Positions 41,233-51,561 are shown, numbered from the stretch's first letter. The stretch is DNA of 64,000 bases from Flagellimonas_B algarum (GCF_040513375.1 NZ_JBEVTG010000001.1:496001-560000); one strand, 5' to 3'. Notes: generated by a model not told the origin, from the letters alone. A program made the numbers and translations.

Positions 41233-43033
41233 GCGCTTGATCGGACATTTTTCGTTCCAACTCGGCCTGGAATTCCTCCATGACGGGTTTCACCGTACTT
41301 TCAGGCAAATCGGCGATTTTGATGTACATCAACCCATCCACCGAGTTGTTGAATAAAGGGTCGACATTGAAAGCGACGACCTTGGCGTTCTGCTTGATGT
41401 ATTTTTTGATCAATACCGGAAGCCTCAGACTGCCCGGTTCGACCTCATCGATCAACCTGTCGAACTTGTTCAAATCCGCTTGGGTCTCATCGAAAATGAA
41501 TTCCTTATCGGCATCTTTGAGCTGTACCTTGAATTCTTTTTTGGGACGGATGTATTGGGCGACATAAGGATCCCAGTAGTTCGATTTCATAAACTCGATC
41601 ATCAAGGACTTCGAGAAATTCGAGAATTGGTTGCTGATGCTGACCCCGCCGATCAAGTATTTATGTTGGGGAAAACGCAAAGTAGTATGTACGATTCCTT
41701 TCCACAATAGGAATAGCGGCATGGGTTTCTGTTGGTATTCACTGATGATATAAGCCCTCCCCATTTCGATGGATTGTTCCATCATGCCATACAGTTCAGG
41801 CTCGAAACGAAAGAGATCCTGAAGATAGAAACCATCGATTCCGAACGATTTAAATATGTCTTTGCCCAAGCCCATTCGGTAGGCACCGACCACCGACTTT
41901 TCCTTATTGTCCCACAAAAACAAATGGTGGTAGTACGAATCGAAAGCATCAAGGTCGATGGCATTGTTGGTACCTTCCCCAATGGCCCTAAAAGTGATCT
42001 CTCGCTGCCTGCCGATTTCCTTCAGCAAGAAAGGCATGTCTTTTTCCTGGGCCAAAAAGACCTCGTAGTCCTTACTCTGTAACAAGCGGGCTTCTTTTTC
42101 CCGTAAAATCTTGATTTCCCCTTCGAGCACCTCGGTGCGCACGGCCGATGCGATTTTTTTCGGCGCCTTGGGAATCTTGATACTGGTAGGCACCTTGTCA
42201 ATTAGGCGTTCCTTTTCGAAGACATTCGCCAGCAAATAGGTCTTTCGTCGCAAGAGCGCGGCGAAATCCTCCAAACTTTCCTCTTGCTTTTGGGCGGCGA
42301 CGCTGATGGGTTGCCCGATTCGGACCTTGATGGGGCGCCGGCTTTGTGTCGTCAATTCGGAAGGCAATTTGGCGGTACGGAATACATCGCTGATCTTCGA
42401 AAGCCGATAAAACAAGCGACTGTTTCGAGCATGGAAATAAATGGGCACTACCGGTACTTCGGATTTGCGGATCAATTTGAGCGCCGCTTCTTCCCAGGGT
42501 TTGTCGACCACTAATTTCCCTTCCTTGTAGGTAGAGACTTCCCCCGCCGGGAATACCCCTAACGGATGGCCATCTTTCAAATGTTGTAAGGCATTTTTGA
42601 AACCGCTGACACTGCTTTTCACATCCTTATGCCCTTCGAAAGGGTTCACCGGCATGATATACGGTTTCAAAGGGGCGATCCGATGAAGTAGAAAGTTCGC
42701 GATGATCTTAAAATCGTCACGTTGGCCCAACATCAACTTCAACAACAAAACACCGTCGATACCACCCAATGGATGGTTCGAAATCGTAATAAACGGACCG
42801 TCTTTGGGCAGTCTTTTCAATTCGGCCTCGACCATATCGAAGTCGATTTCATAATGATCCAGTATCGCTTCGCAGAATTCTGGGGCAGCAAGTTCTTTGT
42901 GCTTGCTGTAAAAATTGTTCATGGTCGAAATGCGGGTGATCTTCATCAACAGCCAGCCGACGAAGGTTCCAAAAATCCCGTATTTATCCAAGTGGATGAC
43001 CTTGGCGACCTCTTTTGCAGAAACCAGCCCCAT
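41225..43033 (-). CDS. Bifunctional acyltransferase of ornithine/glycine-lipid type
   Basis: The 602-residue protein has an N-terminal PlsC-like domain (about 55-250; motif NHPLGGID with H87 and D93, one residue longer than the usual H-x4-D, and a VFPAGEVST block) and a C-terminal OlsB/haemolysin-type GNAT domain (about 320-520; GAYRMGLG...GFYLQDLFRF). This matches the fused OlsF-type synthases known from Flavobacterium johnsoniae and others, which make N-acyl amino-acid membrane lipids by N- then O-acylation. The amino acid, ornithine or glycine, cannot be told from sequence. A TATATTTA box lies at 43053 on this strand. Confidence 0.78.
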   Translation of the reverse strand: MGLVSAKEVAKVIHLDKYGIFGTFVGWLLMKITRISTMNNFYSKHKELAAPEFCEAILDHYEIDFDMVEAELKRLPKDGPFITISNHPLGGIDGVLLLKLMLGQRDDFKIIANFLLHRIAPLKPYIMPVNPFEGHKDVKSSVSGFKNALQHLKDGHPLGVFPAGEVSTYKEGKLVVDKPWEEAALKLIRKSEVPVVPIYFHARNSRLFYRLSKISDVFRTAKLPSELTTQSRRPIKVRIGQPISVAAQKQEESLEDFAALLRRKTYLLANVFEKERLIDKVPTSIKIPKAPKKIASAVRTEVLEGEIKILREKEARLLQSKDYEVFLAQEKDMPFLLKEIGRQREITFRAIGEGTNNAIDLDAFDSYYHHLFLWDNKEKSVVGAYRMGLGKDIFKSFGIDGFYLQDLFRFEPELYGMMEQSIEMGRAYIISEYQQKPMPLFLLWKGIVHTTLRFPQHKYLIGGVSISNQFSNFSKSLMIEFMKSNYWDPYVAQYIRPKKEFKVQLKDADKEFIFDETQADLNKFDRLIDEVEPGSLRLPVLIKKYIKQNAKVVAFNVDPLFNNSVDGLMYIKIADLPESTVKPVMEEFQAELERKMSDQAPS

Positions 43034-43091
43034 TTGATTGATTTAGTATCGGTAAATATAGAAAATTAGCCGTACTGAATTTGAAAAATCC

Positions 43092-44342
43092 TTATTTGAC
43101 GACCAACTGCACGGTTTCTTTCCCGCGTTGTTCAACCAAAACGTCAAAACCGTTTAACACGGATGCCACAGAGGCGTCATCGAAATGTCGGATGGTATAC
43201 AAGGCGACGTTTTCATGGCAGTTCACTTTGAACTTCTCCTCCAAGGCCGGCAACAGTGTTTTCAATCCGTCGAATTTGTTGTCAAGGCAGACCGAAAAAC
43301 TAATCGCCGAGTTTTGAATGAGGTCGACCTTCAAACGGTGTTCATGGAAATGTTTGAAAAGCGCGCTGATATTGTCTTCGACGATGAAGGAAAAGTCCTT
43401 TGACGATAATTTCAACAGCACTTGGTCCTTCTTCACAATGAAGCAAGGCACTTCAGGTGAGATCTTGACCCCCTTACCGACCTGTGTACCCGCTTCGCCG
43501 GGCTCAAGAAACGATTTAACGTGCAGTGGAATTTCTTTTCGCTGCAGTGGTTGCAAGGTTTTCGGGTGGATGACCGATGCCCCGTAAAATGCCAATTCAA
43601 TGGCTTCGCGGTAGCTGATATGTTCCAATTTCCGGGTTTCCTTGAAGTGTCTTGGATCGGCGTTGAGCACCCCCGGTACGTCTTTCCAAATCGTGACCGA
43701 GGAAGCGTTGAGACAATACCCCAAAATCGCTGCCGTATAGTCGGATCCTTCCCTGCCCAAGGTGGTGGTAAAGTTATTTTCATCACTCCCCAAAAATCCC
43801 TGGGTGATGTTCAGGGTCTTGGTATCGATTTTAGATCGCACCTGACGTTCGGTAGTCTCCCAATCCACTTTGGCATCACGATAGGCACTATCGGTCTTGA
43901 TCAACCCCCTCACATCGACCCATTGGTTGGCGATCCCTACCTCGTTCAAATAACCGCTAACGATAGTCGTTGAGATCAGTTCCCCATAACCGACCACCTG
44001 ATCGTAAACGAAGGCGTATTTTGGGGATTTGTTCCACAACAGAAATCCCCTGAACTCTTCGATCAACAAGTTCAACTTGTGGTGTATTTCATGGTTTCGG
44101 ACCTCGAAGAGGGCATTGACGATCTCTTTATGGTAATCGGCCACCTCTTGGATCTTACTGTCCAATTGCTTTTTATCGTCGAAATAGGCTTTGACGACCG
44201 CCTCCATGGCATTGGTGGTCTTGCCCATGGCCGATACGACCATCAAGGTGTTTTCATGCCCTGTGGTCTTAAGTACGTTCACCACGTTTTTTACCCCTTC
44301 GGCATCCTTTACCGATGCCCCTCCAAACTTGAAAATCCTCAT
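43092..44342 (-). CDS. Aspartate kinase
   Basis: The 416-residue enzyme phosphorylates aspartate for lysine, threonine and methionine synthesis. It starts with KFGGASV (residues 5-11), has LGREGSDYTAAILG in the catalytic region and a shortened C-terminal ACT part (FSFIVEDNISALFKHF). It is monofunctional with no homoserine dehydrogenase. It overlaps the upstream gene by 4 bp (ATGA). Confidence 0.93.
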   Translation of the reverse strand: MRIFKFGGASVKDAEGVKNVVNVLKTTGHENTLMVVSAMGKTTNAMEAVVKAYFDDKKQLDSKIQEVADYHKEIVNALFEVRNHEIHHKLNLLIEEFRGFLLWNKSPKYAFVYDQVVGYGELISTTIVSGYLNEVGIANQWVDVRGLIKTDSAYRDAKVDWETTERQVRSKIDTKTLNITQGFLGSDENNFTTTLGREGSDYTAAILGYCLNASSVTIWKDVPGVLNADPRHFKETRKLEHISYREAIELAFYGASVIHPKTLQPLQRKEIPLHVKSFLEPGEAGTQVGKGVKISPEVPCFIVKKDQVLLKLSSKDFSFIVEDNISALFKHFHEHRLKVDLIQNSAISFSVCLDNKFDGLKTLLPALEEKFKVNCHENVALYTIRHFDDASVASVLNGFDVLVEQRGKETVQLVVK

Positions 44343-44815
44343 TGGTCCAAGAAGTTTTTTATCCCGTTGGCATCCAGCTGCACCACATCCCAGTCGCGCA
44401 TGACTTTCGCCCCTTTCGATTCGTAAAATTTAATGGCGGGCTCGTTCCAATCCAACACCTCCCAACTCACCCGTTTGGCCTGTCTTTCATCAGCATATGA
44501 CACCACGGCCTTCAATAAGGCGGTACCCAATCCGCTTCCGCGCATTTTCTCGGTGACGATCAGGTCTTCCAAATGCACCACGCGTCCCTTCCAGGTAGAA
44601 TACCGTTCGAAAACCAAGGCGATACCGACCACCTCCTTTTCGGCCTCGGCCACGAAGCAGTGGAAGCGTTTTTCGGCCCCGAATCCATCGGCAATCAAAT
44701 CGGTCGACGTGACCTCGACCTCATCCAGCTCGTTCTCATAAGAGGCCAGCTCTTTGATCAAGCCCAAAACATTGTCCATATCTTCAGCGACCGCGTCGCG
44801 AATACTGTAATCCAT
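44339..44815 (-). CDS. GNAT family acetyltransferase
   Basis: The 158-residue protein has a GNAT fold: an EDMDNVLGLIKELA opening, VVHLEDLIVTEKMRGSGLGTALLKAV as the acetyl-CoA region, and a FYESKGAKV end. It resembles the diamine/spermidine acetyltransferase-like subgroup; the substrate is unknown. It is coupled with the aspartate kinase gene through ATGA. Confidence 0.88.
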   Translation of the reverse strand: MDYSIRDAVAEDMDNVLGLIKELASYENELDEVEVTSTDLIADGFGAEKRFHCFVAEAEKEVVGIALVFERYSTWKGRVVHLEDLIVTEKMRGSGLGTALLKAVVSYADERQAKRVSWEVLDWNEPAIKFYESKGAKVMRDWDVVQLDANGIKNFLDQ

Positions 44816-44834
44816 AGTTGTTACAAATAAAACA

Positions 44835-44842
44835 CAAAGTTA
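44835..44842 (-). promoter_or_regulatory. -7 box (TAACTTTG)
   Basis: A perfect TAnnTTTG box on the minus strand 19 bp before the ATG of the acetyltransferase gene; it would drive that gene and aspartate kinase. Confidence 0.55.
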
Positions 44843-44928
44843 TAATATCAAACAACAATAGCCTTTCGAAAACGTTATCGTATCACAAAATGGACGATAT
44901 TTGTCCCTAAATAAACAGCCTGATTTTA

Positions 44929-45930
44929 ATGGATAAAAAAAACAAGACCCTTGGTGAATTCATCATTGAAAACCAATCCGATTTTCAATATTCGACCGGA
45001 GAACTCTCTAAACTGATCAATGCCATACGTTTGGCGGCCAAAGTGGTCAACCACGAGGTGAACAAGGCCGGTTTGGTCGATATTCTTGGGGATGCGGGCG
45101 ATACGAATATCCAGGGGGAAGATCAGAAGAAGTTGGATGTCTTGGCCAATGAAAAATTTATCCAAACCTTGAGAAACCGCGAAATCGTATGTGGTATCGC
45201 TTCGGAAGAGGAAGACGATTACATCACCATCAACAGTATTGACGAGAACCATCAGAACAAATACGTGGTCTTGATCGATCCCTTGGATGGTTCAAGCAAC
45301 ATCGACGTCAACGTCTCGGTGGGGACCATTTTTTCTATTTATCGAAGGATCACCCCTGTCGGCACACCGGTTACCCTTGCCGACTTTCTACAGCCCGGAG
45401 ACAATCAAGTTGCCGCGGGTTATGTGATTTACGGAACCTCGACCATGCTGGTCTATACCACCGGCAATGGGGTGAACGGGTTTACCCTCAATCCTGCCAT
45501 TGGCACGTTCTACCTCTCACATCCGAACATGCGCTTTCCTGAAGACGGCAAGATCTATTCGGTCAACGAGGGCAACTACATCCATTTTCCCCAAGGGGTC
45601 AAGGATTATATCAAATACTGCCAAAAGGAAGAAGGCAATCGGCCGTATACTTCGCGTTACATCGGCTCTTTGGTTTCCGATTTCCACCGCAATATGATCA
45701 AAGGGGGTATTTATATGTACCCGAAAAGCAGCAAGGCATCGAACGGAAAGTTGCGGTTGCTCTACGAATGCAACCCCATAGCTTTGGTCGCGGAACAAGC
45801 TGGGGGTAAGGCCAGTGACGGTCAACGCAGGATCCTTGAAATCGAACCTTATGAACTACACCAAAGGGTACCCTTCTTTTGCGGGAGTAAGAATATGGTC
45901 GAAAAAGCCGAGGAATTTATGAATGGCTGA
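44929..45930 (+). CDS. fbp: Fructose-1,6-bisphosphatase, class 1
   Basis: The 333-residue enzyme catalyses the gluconeogenic dephosphorylation of fructose 1,6-bisphosphate. The metal and substrate signature DPLDGSSNID is at 117-126, EEEDDY lies before it and KLRLLYECNPIALVAEQAGG near the end. Length is normal for class 1. It converges with the TerB-like gene. Confidence 0.96.
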   Translation: MDKKNKTLGEFIIENQSDFQYSTGELSKLINAIRLAAKVVNHEVNKAGLVDILGDAGDTNIQGEDQKKLDVLANEKFIQTLRNREIVCGIASEEEDDYITINSIDENHQNKYVVLIDPLDGSSNIDVNVSVGTIFSIYRRITPVGTPVTLADFLQPGDNQVAAGYVIYGTSTMLVYTTGNGVNGFTLNPAIGTFYLSHPNMRFPEDGKIYSVNEGNYIHFPQGVKDYIKYCQKEEGNRPYTSRYIGSLVSDFHRNMIKGGIYMYPKSSKASNGKLRLLYECNPIALVAEQAGGKASDGQRRILEIEPYELHQRVPFFCGSKNMVEKAEEFMNG

Positions 45931-45931
45931 C

Positions 45932-46354
45932 CTATTTGTCCAACAAGTATTGGTAATCTTCGAAAGCGATCTGACCGCAGAAAATAGCGAATGATTTTTT
46001 GATCAAGGCCTTGGCGGCATCGGGAGCGTATCCCAATCCGATGGCATACCTTTCGATAAGCCGTTCCTGATCTTCATCGATATGGTGATCGGCAAAGGCC
46101 ATTTTAAAGAAATCGAACATTCGCTTCAAACGTTTCTCCCCACTATGCGGGGTTTCGATCGGATATTGGTTCTCTTTCTTCATTACCTCCTTGTACTCGG
46201 CTTCGGAAATGTTCAATTTGAAGGCGAACTTATCCAATATCGCTTTTTCTTCAGGGCTCACTTCCCCGTCTACCGCGGCCAAACTTGCCAAAGTGGCGAA
46301 GTGCGCCAAGTTCCGTCGTTGTTCGCTATGTTCGTAAAGATCTAAAATGGGCAT
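45932..46354 (-). CDS. TerB-like protein
   Basis: The 140-residue helical protein shows the two acidic half-repeats of the TerB fold: AAVDGEVSPEEKAILDKFA and AFADHHIDEDQERLIERYA, which can bind metal ions. TerB proteins occur in tellurite and stress-response gene sets, but no other ter gene is here. The function is unknown. Confidence 0.85.
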   Translation of the reverse strand: MPILDLYEHSEQRRNLAHFATLASLAAVDGEVSPEEKAILDKFAFKLNISEAEYKEVMKKENQYPIETPHSGEKRLKRMFDFFKMAFADHHIDEDQERLIERYAIGLGYAPDAAKALIKKSFAIFCGQIAFEDYQYLLDK

Positions 46355-46372
46355 GATTCAAAATTTCTAGGG

Positions 46373-46380
46373 CAAATATA
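46373..46380 (-). promoter_or_regulatory. -7 box (TATATTTG)
   Basis: A perfect TAnnTTTG box on the minus strand 18 bp before the ATG of the TerB-like gene. Confidence 0.55.
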
Positions 46381-46440
46381 CTCCTTATGGTAAAAGCATG
46401 CCCCTTCATTCGCAAAAGAAATTCGTAATTTCAGCTAGCT

Positions 46441-47460
46441 ATGGAAAAGCCGTTATTGCGATTTACGGAAAAAGGAATTTACTGCGAGGCAGCCGATGTC
46501 TATTTGGATCCTTGGCGCCCGGTTGACAAGGCGTTGATCACCCATGGGCACTCCGATCACAGCCGTTGGGGCCACCGGCGTTACATTACCCACCATCGCA
46601 ATGTTCCCATCGTAAAGCATCGATTGGGTCAGGTAGCTATTTCGGGTATCGACTGGAACGAGACCTTGATGATCAATGGAGTGCGCTTTAGTTTCCATCC
46701 TGCCGGACATATCATAGGTTCTTCCCAGATCCGCGTCGAGCATCAAGGGGAAGTTTGGGTCTTTACCGGTGATTATAAAACCGAAACCGACGGCCTGACC
46801 ACGCCCTACCAACCATTGAAGTGCCATACCTTCATTACCGAATGCACCTTCGGATTACCGGCCTTTCGTTGGCGACCACAATCGGAAGTGGCAACCGCCA
46901 TCAATTCATGGTGGGCCGAGAACAAGGCGAATGGCCAGACTTCGGTACTGTTCGGGTACTCTTTGGGCAAAGCGCAACGGTTATTGCACCTACTCGACCC
47001 CTCGATCGGAAAGATATTCACCCATGGCGCGGTCGAGAACATGAATGCCGTTTTACGTGGGGTCGTCGACCTACCCCCTACCGAACTGATCACCAAATCG
47101 ACGCCTAAAGAAGCCTTGACCGGAAACATGGTCATCGCCCCCCCTTCGGCCCATGGCAGCAGCTGGATCCGAAAAATGACGCCTTTCGTTACCGCCTCGG
47201 CCAGCGGTTGGATGGCCTTTAGGGGTGCGAGACGCCGCAGGGCACTCGACAAAGGTTTCGTTTTGAGTGATCATTGCGATTGGGGTGGACTTTTGGAAGC
47301 TATTTCGGCCACGGGAGCGACCAAGGTCATCTGCACCCACGGATACACCGATATCTTTTCACGCTTCCTACGGGAAAAAGGCTATGATGCACGTACTGAA
47401 AACACCCAGTTTGAGGGCGAAACACCCGATGTTGAAACTGAAAACCAAAACGTCGGATGA
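46441..47460 (+). CDS. Ligase-associated DNA exonuclease (metallo-beta-lactamase fold)
   Basis: The 339-residue protein has the metallo-beta-lactamase motif THGHSDHSRWGH near residue 35, a HPAGHIIGSSQ segment and a C-terminal RMM/beta-CASP-like part with VLSDHCDWGG and CTHGYTD. It belongs to the group of exonucleases found with an ATP-dependent ligase and an Lhr-like helicase. It overlaps the ligase gene by 4 bp, so a repair complex is likely. Confidence 0.9.
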   Translation: MEKPLLRFTEKGIYCEAADVYLDPWRPVDKALITHGHSDHSRWGHRRYITHHRNVPIVKHRLGQVAISGIDWNETLMINGVRFSFHPAGHIIGSSQIRVEHQGEVWVFTGDYKTETDGLTTPYQPLKCHTFITECTFGLPAFRWRPQSEVATAINSWWAENKANGQTSVLFGYSLGKAQRLLHLLDPSIGKIFTHGAVENMNAVLRGVVDLPPTELITKSTPKEALTGNMVIAPPSAHGSSWIRKMTPFVTASASGWMAFRGARRRRALDKGFVLSDHCDWGGLLEAISATGATKVICTHGYTDIFSRFLREKGYDARTENTQFEGETPDVETENQNVG

Positions 47461-49067
47461 AGCGTTTTGCAGCTCTGATACAACAGTTGGACAACACGAA
47501 TAAGACCTCTCAAAAAGTAGCGGCCTTGGCATCCTATTTTTCATCCGCACCCGATACCGACAAAGTTTGGACCATCGCGATACTCTCACACCGCAGACCA
47601 CCAAGGCCGGTCAATACGACCTATCTCAGGGAATGGGCTTCCGAATTGGCGGGCATTCCGCTCTGGCTTTTTGAAGACAGCTACCACATCGTGGGGGATC
47701 TTGCCGAAACCATTGCCTTGGTGGTTCCGTCAAAAAAGAAACAGACGATGAAAAGCCTGACCGATTTTCTCGAGGAAATGCGGTGGTTGAAAGGACAAGA
47801 CGACGCGATCAAAAAAACCTATCTCTTTGAGAATTGGGAAAACCTCGACTATTACGGGCGTTTCGTATTTACCAAATTGATTACCGGCGGCTTTCGCATC
47901 GGGGTCAGCCAAAAACTGATGACCAGGGCCTTGTCAAAGGCCACCGGTATCGAAGAGGATATCCTTGCCTACAAACTCATGGGCAACTGGAACCCTGCTG
48001 CCATCTCTTTCGAAGATCTGGTACTTCGTGAAAATGAAAGCGATTTTCTTTCGAAACCCTATCCGTTTTATCTTGCTTATGCCGTTGAAGACGAAGTAGC
48101 CTCGCTTGGTTCGGTCGACCAGTGGTCCGTCGAACATAAATGGGATGGAATCCGCGCCCAAGTGATCGTGCGCAAGGGCGAGTTGTTCGTTTGGAGCCGT
48201 GGTGAGGAATTGGTCACCGACAAATATCCCGAATTCCTGGAATTCCTTGAATACCTGCCCGACGGTACGGTTTTGGATGGGGAGCTGCTGCCTTTTCCTG
48301 AAGGTGAAATCGGTAGTTTCAATGCGCTACAGACTCGAATAGGAAGAAAAAACCTTTCGAAATCCCTTTTGGTAAAGACCCCGGTCATCTTGATGGCCTA
48401 CGATCTTTTGGAATGGAAGGGTGAAGACATTCGGTCGAAACCCTTTTTCGAAAGACGGGTGTTGTTGGAGGAATGGATGGCATCCGAAACCATGGTTTCG
48501 AACCAAGGTCGCTTGCTGCTATCGGAACGCATGCAGTTTACTTCTTGGGGCGATGTAACGAAAGAACGGACGAGATCTCGGGAAAAACGCAGTGAAGGTT
48601 TGATGCTCAAACGCCTTGACTCCCCGTATCAAGTAGGGCGCAAAAAGGGGGATTGGTGGAAATGGAAAGTGGATCCTTTGACCATCGACGCGGTACTTAC
48701 CTATGCCATGCGAGGTCACGGTCGCAGAAGCAACCTGTTTACCGACTATACCTTTGCCCTATGGACCGATAATCACGACACCGGTGAACGCGAATTGGTC
48801 ACCTTCGCCAAGGCTTATTCGGGTTTGACCGATGCCGAGTTCAAAGAGGTCGATGCTTGGATCAAAAAAAACACTTTGGAACGCTTTGGGCCGGTTCGCA
48901 GTGTCACCCCCTACCATGTTTTTGAAATCGCCTTCGAAGGAATTGCCCTCTCGAAACGTCATAAAAGTGGGGTGGCCACCCGTTTTCCTAGAATCCTGCG
49001 TTGGCGTAAGGACAAAAAGATTGAGGAAGCCAATTCGTTGGAAGAACTAAAAGCGCTGTTACAATGA
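47457..49067 (+). CDS. ATP-dependent DNA ligase
   Basis: The 536-residue ligase has the nucleotidyl-transfer motif EHKWDGIRAQ with the AMP-accepting K228, an N-terminal helical DNA-binding domain, and later motifs LDGELLP and EGLMLKR. It is the B/C-type ligase of the bacterial ligase-associated repair set. It overlaps both flanking genes (4 bp each), showing tight coupling. Confidence 0.93.
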   Translation: MKRFAALIQQLDNTNKTSQKVAALASYFSSAPDTDKVWTIAILSHRRPPRPVNTTYLREWASELAGIPLWLFEDSYHIVGDLAETIALVVPSKKKQTMKSLTDFLEEMRWLKGQDDAIKKTYLFENWENLDYYGRFVFTKLITGGFRIGVSQKLMTRALSKATGIEEDILAYKLMGNWNPAAISFEDLVLRENESDFLSKPYPFYLAYAVEDEVASLGSVDQWSVEHKWDGIRAQVIVRKGELFVWSRGEELVTDKYPEFLEFLEYLPDGTVLDGELLPFPEGEIGSFNALQTRIGRKNLSKSLLVKTPVILMAYDLLEWKGEDIRSKPFFERRVLLEEWMASETMVSNQGRLLLSERMQFTSWGDVTKERTRSREKRSEGLMLKRLDSPYQVGRKKGDWWKWKVDPLTIDAVLTYAMRGHGRRSNLFTDYTFALWTDNHDTGERELVTFAKAYSGLTDAEFKEVDAWIKKNTLERFGPVRSVTPYHVFEIAFEGIALSKRHKSGVATRFPRILRWRKDKKIEEANSLEELKALLQ

Positions 49068-51541
49068 GCACAGAAAAGGACCATCATTTTGCCAAAGCCG
49101 AAGCATGGTTCGATGCCCAAGGATGGCGGCCTTTTGATTTTCAAAAGGAAACTTGGCAAGCCTTTCTCGACGGCAAGCACGGCCTCTTGAACGCCCCGAC
49201 CGGAAGCGGAAAGACCTATGCCCTATGGTTTCCTATCGTTTTGGATTACCTCGCCAAAAACCCGCGGTATCGGAGCCAACATAAAAAAGGCCTGAAAGCG
49301 ATATGGATCACCCCTCTTCGGGCCCTGGCACAAGAAATCAAACAATCGGCCGAGCGCATCACCCAAGACCTGGGCACCCAAATGCAAGTCGGTATCCGCA
49401 CCGGCGATACCTCAACCAAAGAGCGGGCGAAGCAGCGTACGACCATGCCCGATTTACTGATCACCACCCCGGAAAGCCTGCAGTTGCTATTGGCATCAAA
49501 AGGTTATGCCAAGTTGTTCAAAGATTGCTCCGCAATAGTTGTCGATGAATGGCACGAGCTCTTAGGGACGAAACGTGGCGTACAGATGGAGCTGGGCCTA
49601 TCGCGGCTGAGGGCTATCTGCCCCAACATGCGCATTTGGGGTATCTCAGCTACCATCGGCAATCTAGAGCAAGCCCGTGAAGTGCTATTGGGCCCGAATT
49701 CAAAAGCACTCTCGAATTCGGTCATGATCAAGGCCCATATCCCAAAAAAAATCAGTGTGCGCAGCATCATTCCGGAAACCATGGAACGGTTTCCATGGCG
49801 GGGGCATCTAGGATTGCATTTGTTGGAAGAGATCGTTCCGATCATCAACAATAGCAAAACGACCTTGTTGTTTACCAATACCCGGAGCCAATGCGAAATC
49901 TGGTTCCAGAAAATATTGGAAAAACATCCGGAATACGCCGGTGAGATCGCCATGCACCATGGAAGCATCAACAAAGAGACGCGCCTTTGGGTCGAGCAGG
50001 CCATTCGAAACGAGAGTTTAAAGGCCGTGGTATGCACCTCGAGTCTAGATCTGGGGGTCGATTTCGCACCGGTCGAGACGGTCATCCAAATCGGGGGACC
50101 TAAAGGGGTGGCCCGATTTTTACAACGGGCAGGGCGCAGTGGTCACCGTCCCGGAAAGGAAAGCGTGATCTATTTTCTGCCTACCCATGCCATGGAACTT
50201 ATCGAAGCATCGGCCCTTCAGCGTGCCGTCAAAACGGAGGCCGTGGAAGATCGCTTACCCTATTTGAACAGTTTCGATGTACTGATCCAATACCTGACCA
50301 CCTTGGCCGTTTCAGATGGGTTTTTCCCTGATCGGATTTACGAAGAAATCAAACAGACCTTTTGCTATCAGGTGTTGACCGAAGTGCAATGGCAATGGCT
50401 ACTGAATTCATTGGTCATGGGGAGTCAGAGCTTAAAATCCTATGACGAATACAAAAAAGTGGAAGTCGAGGCAGACGGCCGTTTCAAGGTCAATGATCGG
50501 GGGGTAGCCATGCGACATCGTTTCCAAATCGGCACTATTGTCGGTGACGCTAGTATTGCCGTTCGCTATCAGAAAGGGGGGTACATCGGCACCGTCGAAG
50601 AGTATTTCATCTCCAAGTTGAACCGGGGTGATGTCTTCACTTTCGCGGGCCGCAATCTCGAGTTCATACGCATCAAAGGAATGCAGGCCCAAGTGCGCAA
50701 TTCATCAAAGCGCACCAATAAGGTACCGGCGTGGGGTGGCGGGCGTCTCAGCTTTTCTTCGCAAATGTCGAGACTATTGCGGGAAGAAATGTACACGGCC
50801 GACCAACCCTTACACGAGCAATCGGTCGAGATCCAAGCTTTGGCGCCGATGCTTGAAAAACAACGGGAAGAAAGCCTAGTGCCCCGTGCCGACCAATTTT
50901 TGATTGAGACCTTTCACTCCCGTGACGGGTACCATCATATTTTTTATCCGTTCGAAGGTCGGGCCGTACACGAGGCCATGAGTAGTCTCTTATCGTACCG
51001 TATCGGCCTCTTACACCCAATTACCTGTTCGCTGGCTTATAACGACTACGGTTTTGAATTGCTTTCCGATAAGGCCATTGATATCCAATCGGTTCTTGAC
51101 AATGACTTGTTTACTCCCCAAGATATGCGGAGCGATCTGCAAAAAAGTCTGAATTCCAACGAAATGGCCCGCCGCCGTTTTAGGGATATTGCCGTCATCA
51201 GCGGCATGGTCTTCACCGGTTACCCCAACAAAGGGGTCAAGATGAAACATTTGCAGGGCAATTCACAATTGCTGTTCGACGTGTTCAAAGATTATGAACC
51301 CGACAACATCCTCTTTCAACAGGCCTTTACGGAGACTTTCGAACACCAATTGGAAGAAGGGCGGCTTCGATTGGCCCTTGAACGCATCGCAGCGCAGGAA
51401 ATCGTCTGGAAAGCCTGTGAAAAGGCCACTCCTTTTTCCTTTCCGATCATTACCGATAGGCTGCGTGAAAAACTATCGAACGAGAAATTGGCCGATCGTA
51501 TCAAACGGATGACGAAAATCCTAACTCGGTCCAAAGACTGA
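49064..51541 (+). CDS. Ligase-associated Lhr-like DEXH helicase
   Basis: The 825-residue superfamily 2 helicase has Walker A APTGSGKT (K50), the DExH box DEWHE at 161-165, motif III SATIG, and motif VI QRAGRSGHRPG. A long C-terminal region of winged-helix and Lhr-core type follows. It is the helicase of the four-gene repair set. Its partner pdeM is 1.1 kb downstream, separated by a minus-strand gene. Confidence 0.92.
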   Translation: MSTEKDHHFAKAEAWFDAQGWRPFDFQKETWQAFLDGKHGLLNAPTGSGKTYALWFPIVLDYLAKNPRYRSQHKKGLKAIWITPLRALAQEIKQSAERITQDLGTQMQVGIRTGDTSTKERAKQRTTMPDLLITTPESLQLLLASKGYAKLFKDCSAIVVDEWHELLGTKRGVQMELGLSRLRAICPNMRIWGISATIGNLEQAREVLLGPNSKALSNSVMIKAHIPKKISVRSIIPETMERFPWRGHLGLHLLEEIVPIINNSKTTLLFTNTRSQCEIWFQKILEKHPEYAGEIAMHHGSINKETRLWVEQAIRNESLKAVVCTSSLDLGVDFAPVETVIQIGGPKGVARFLQRAGRSGHRPGKESVIYFLPTHAMELIEASALQRAVKTEAVEDRLPYLNSFDVLIQYLTTLAVSDGFFPDRIYEEIKQTFCYQVLTEVQWQWLLNSLVMGSQSLKSYDEYKKVEVEADGRFKVNDRGVAMRHRFQIGTIVGDASIAVRYQKGGYIGTVEEYFISKLNRGDVFTFAGRNLEFIRIKGMQAQVRNSSKRTNKVPAWGGGRLSFSSQMSRLLREEMYTADQPLHEQSVEIQALAPMLEKQREESLVPRADQFLIETFHSRDGYHHIFYPFEGRAVHEAMSSLLSYRIGLLHPITCSLAYNDYGFELLSDKAIDIQSVLDNDLFTPQDMRSDLQKSLNSNEMARRRFRDIAVISGMVFTGYPNKGVKMKHLQGNSQLLFDVFKDYEPDNILFQQAFTETFEHQLEEGRLRLALERIAAQEIVWKACEKATPFSFPIITDRLREKLSNEKLADRIKRMTKILTRSKD

Positions 51542-51561
51542 TCCGCTCGTTTGCCCTTGGG

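Noticed and set aside
43521..43973. Plus-strand frame antisense to aspartate kinase
   Set aside because: No start context or homology; the minus-strand enzyme is certain.
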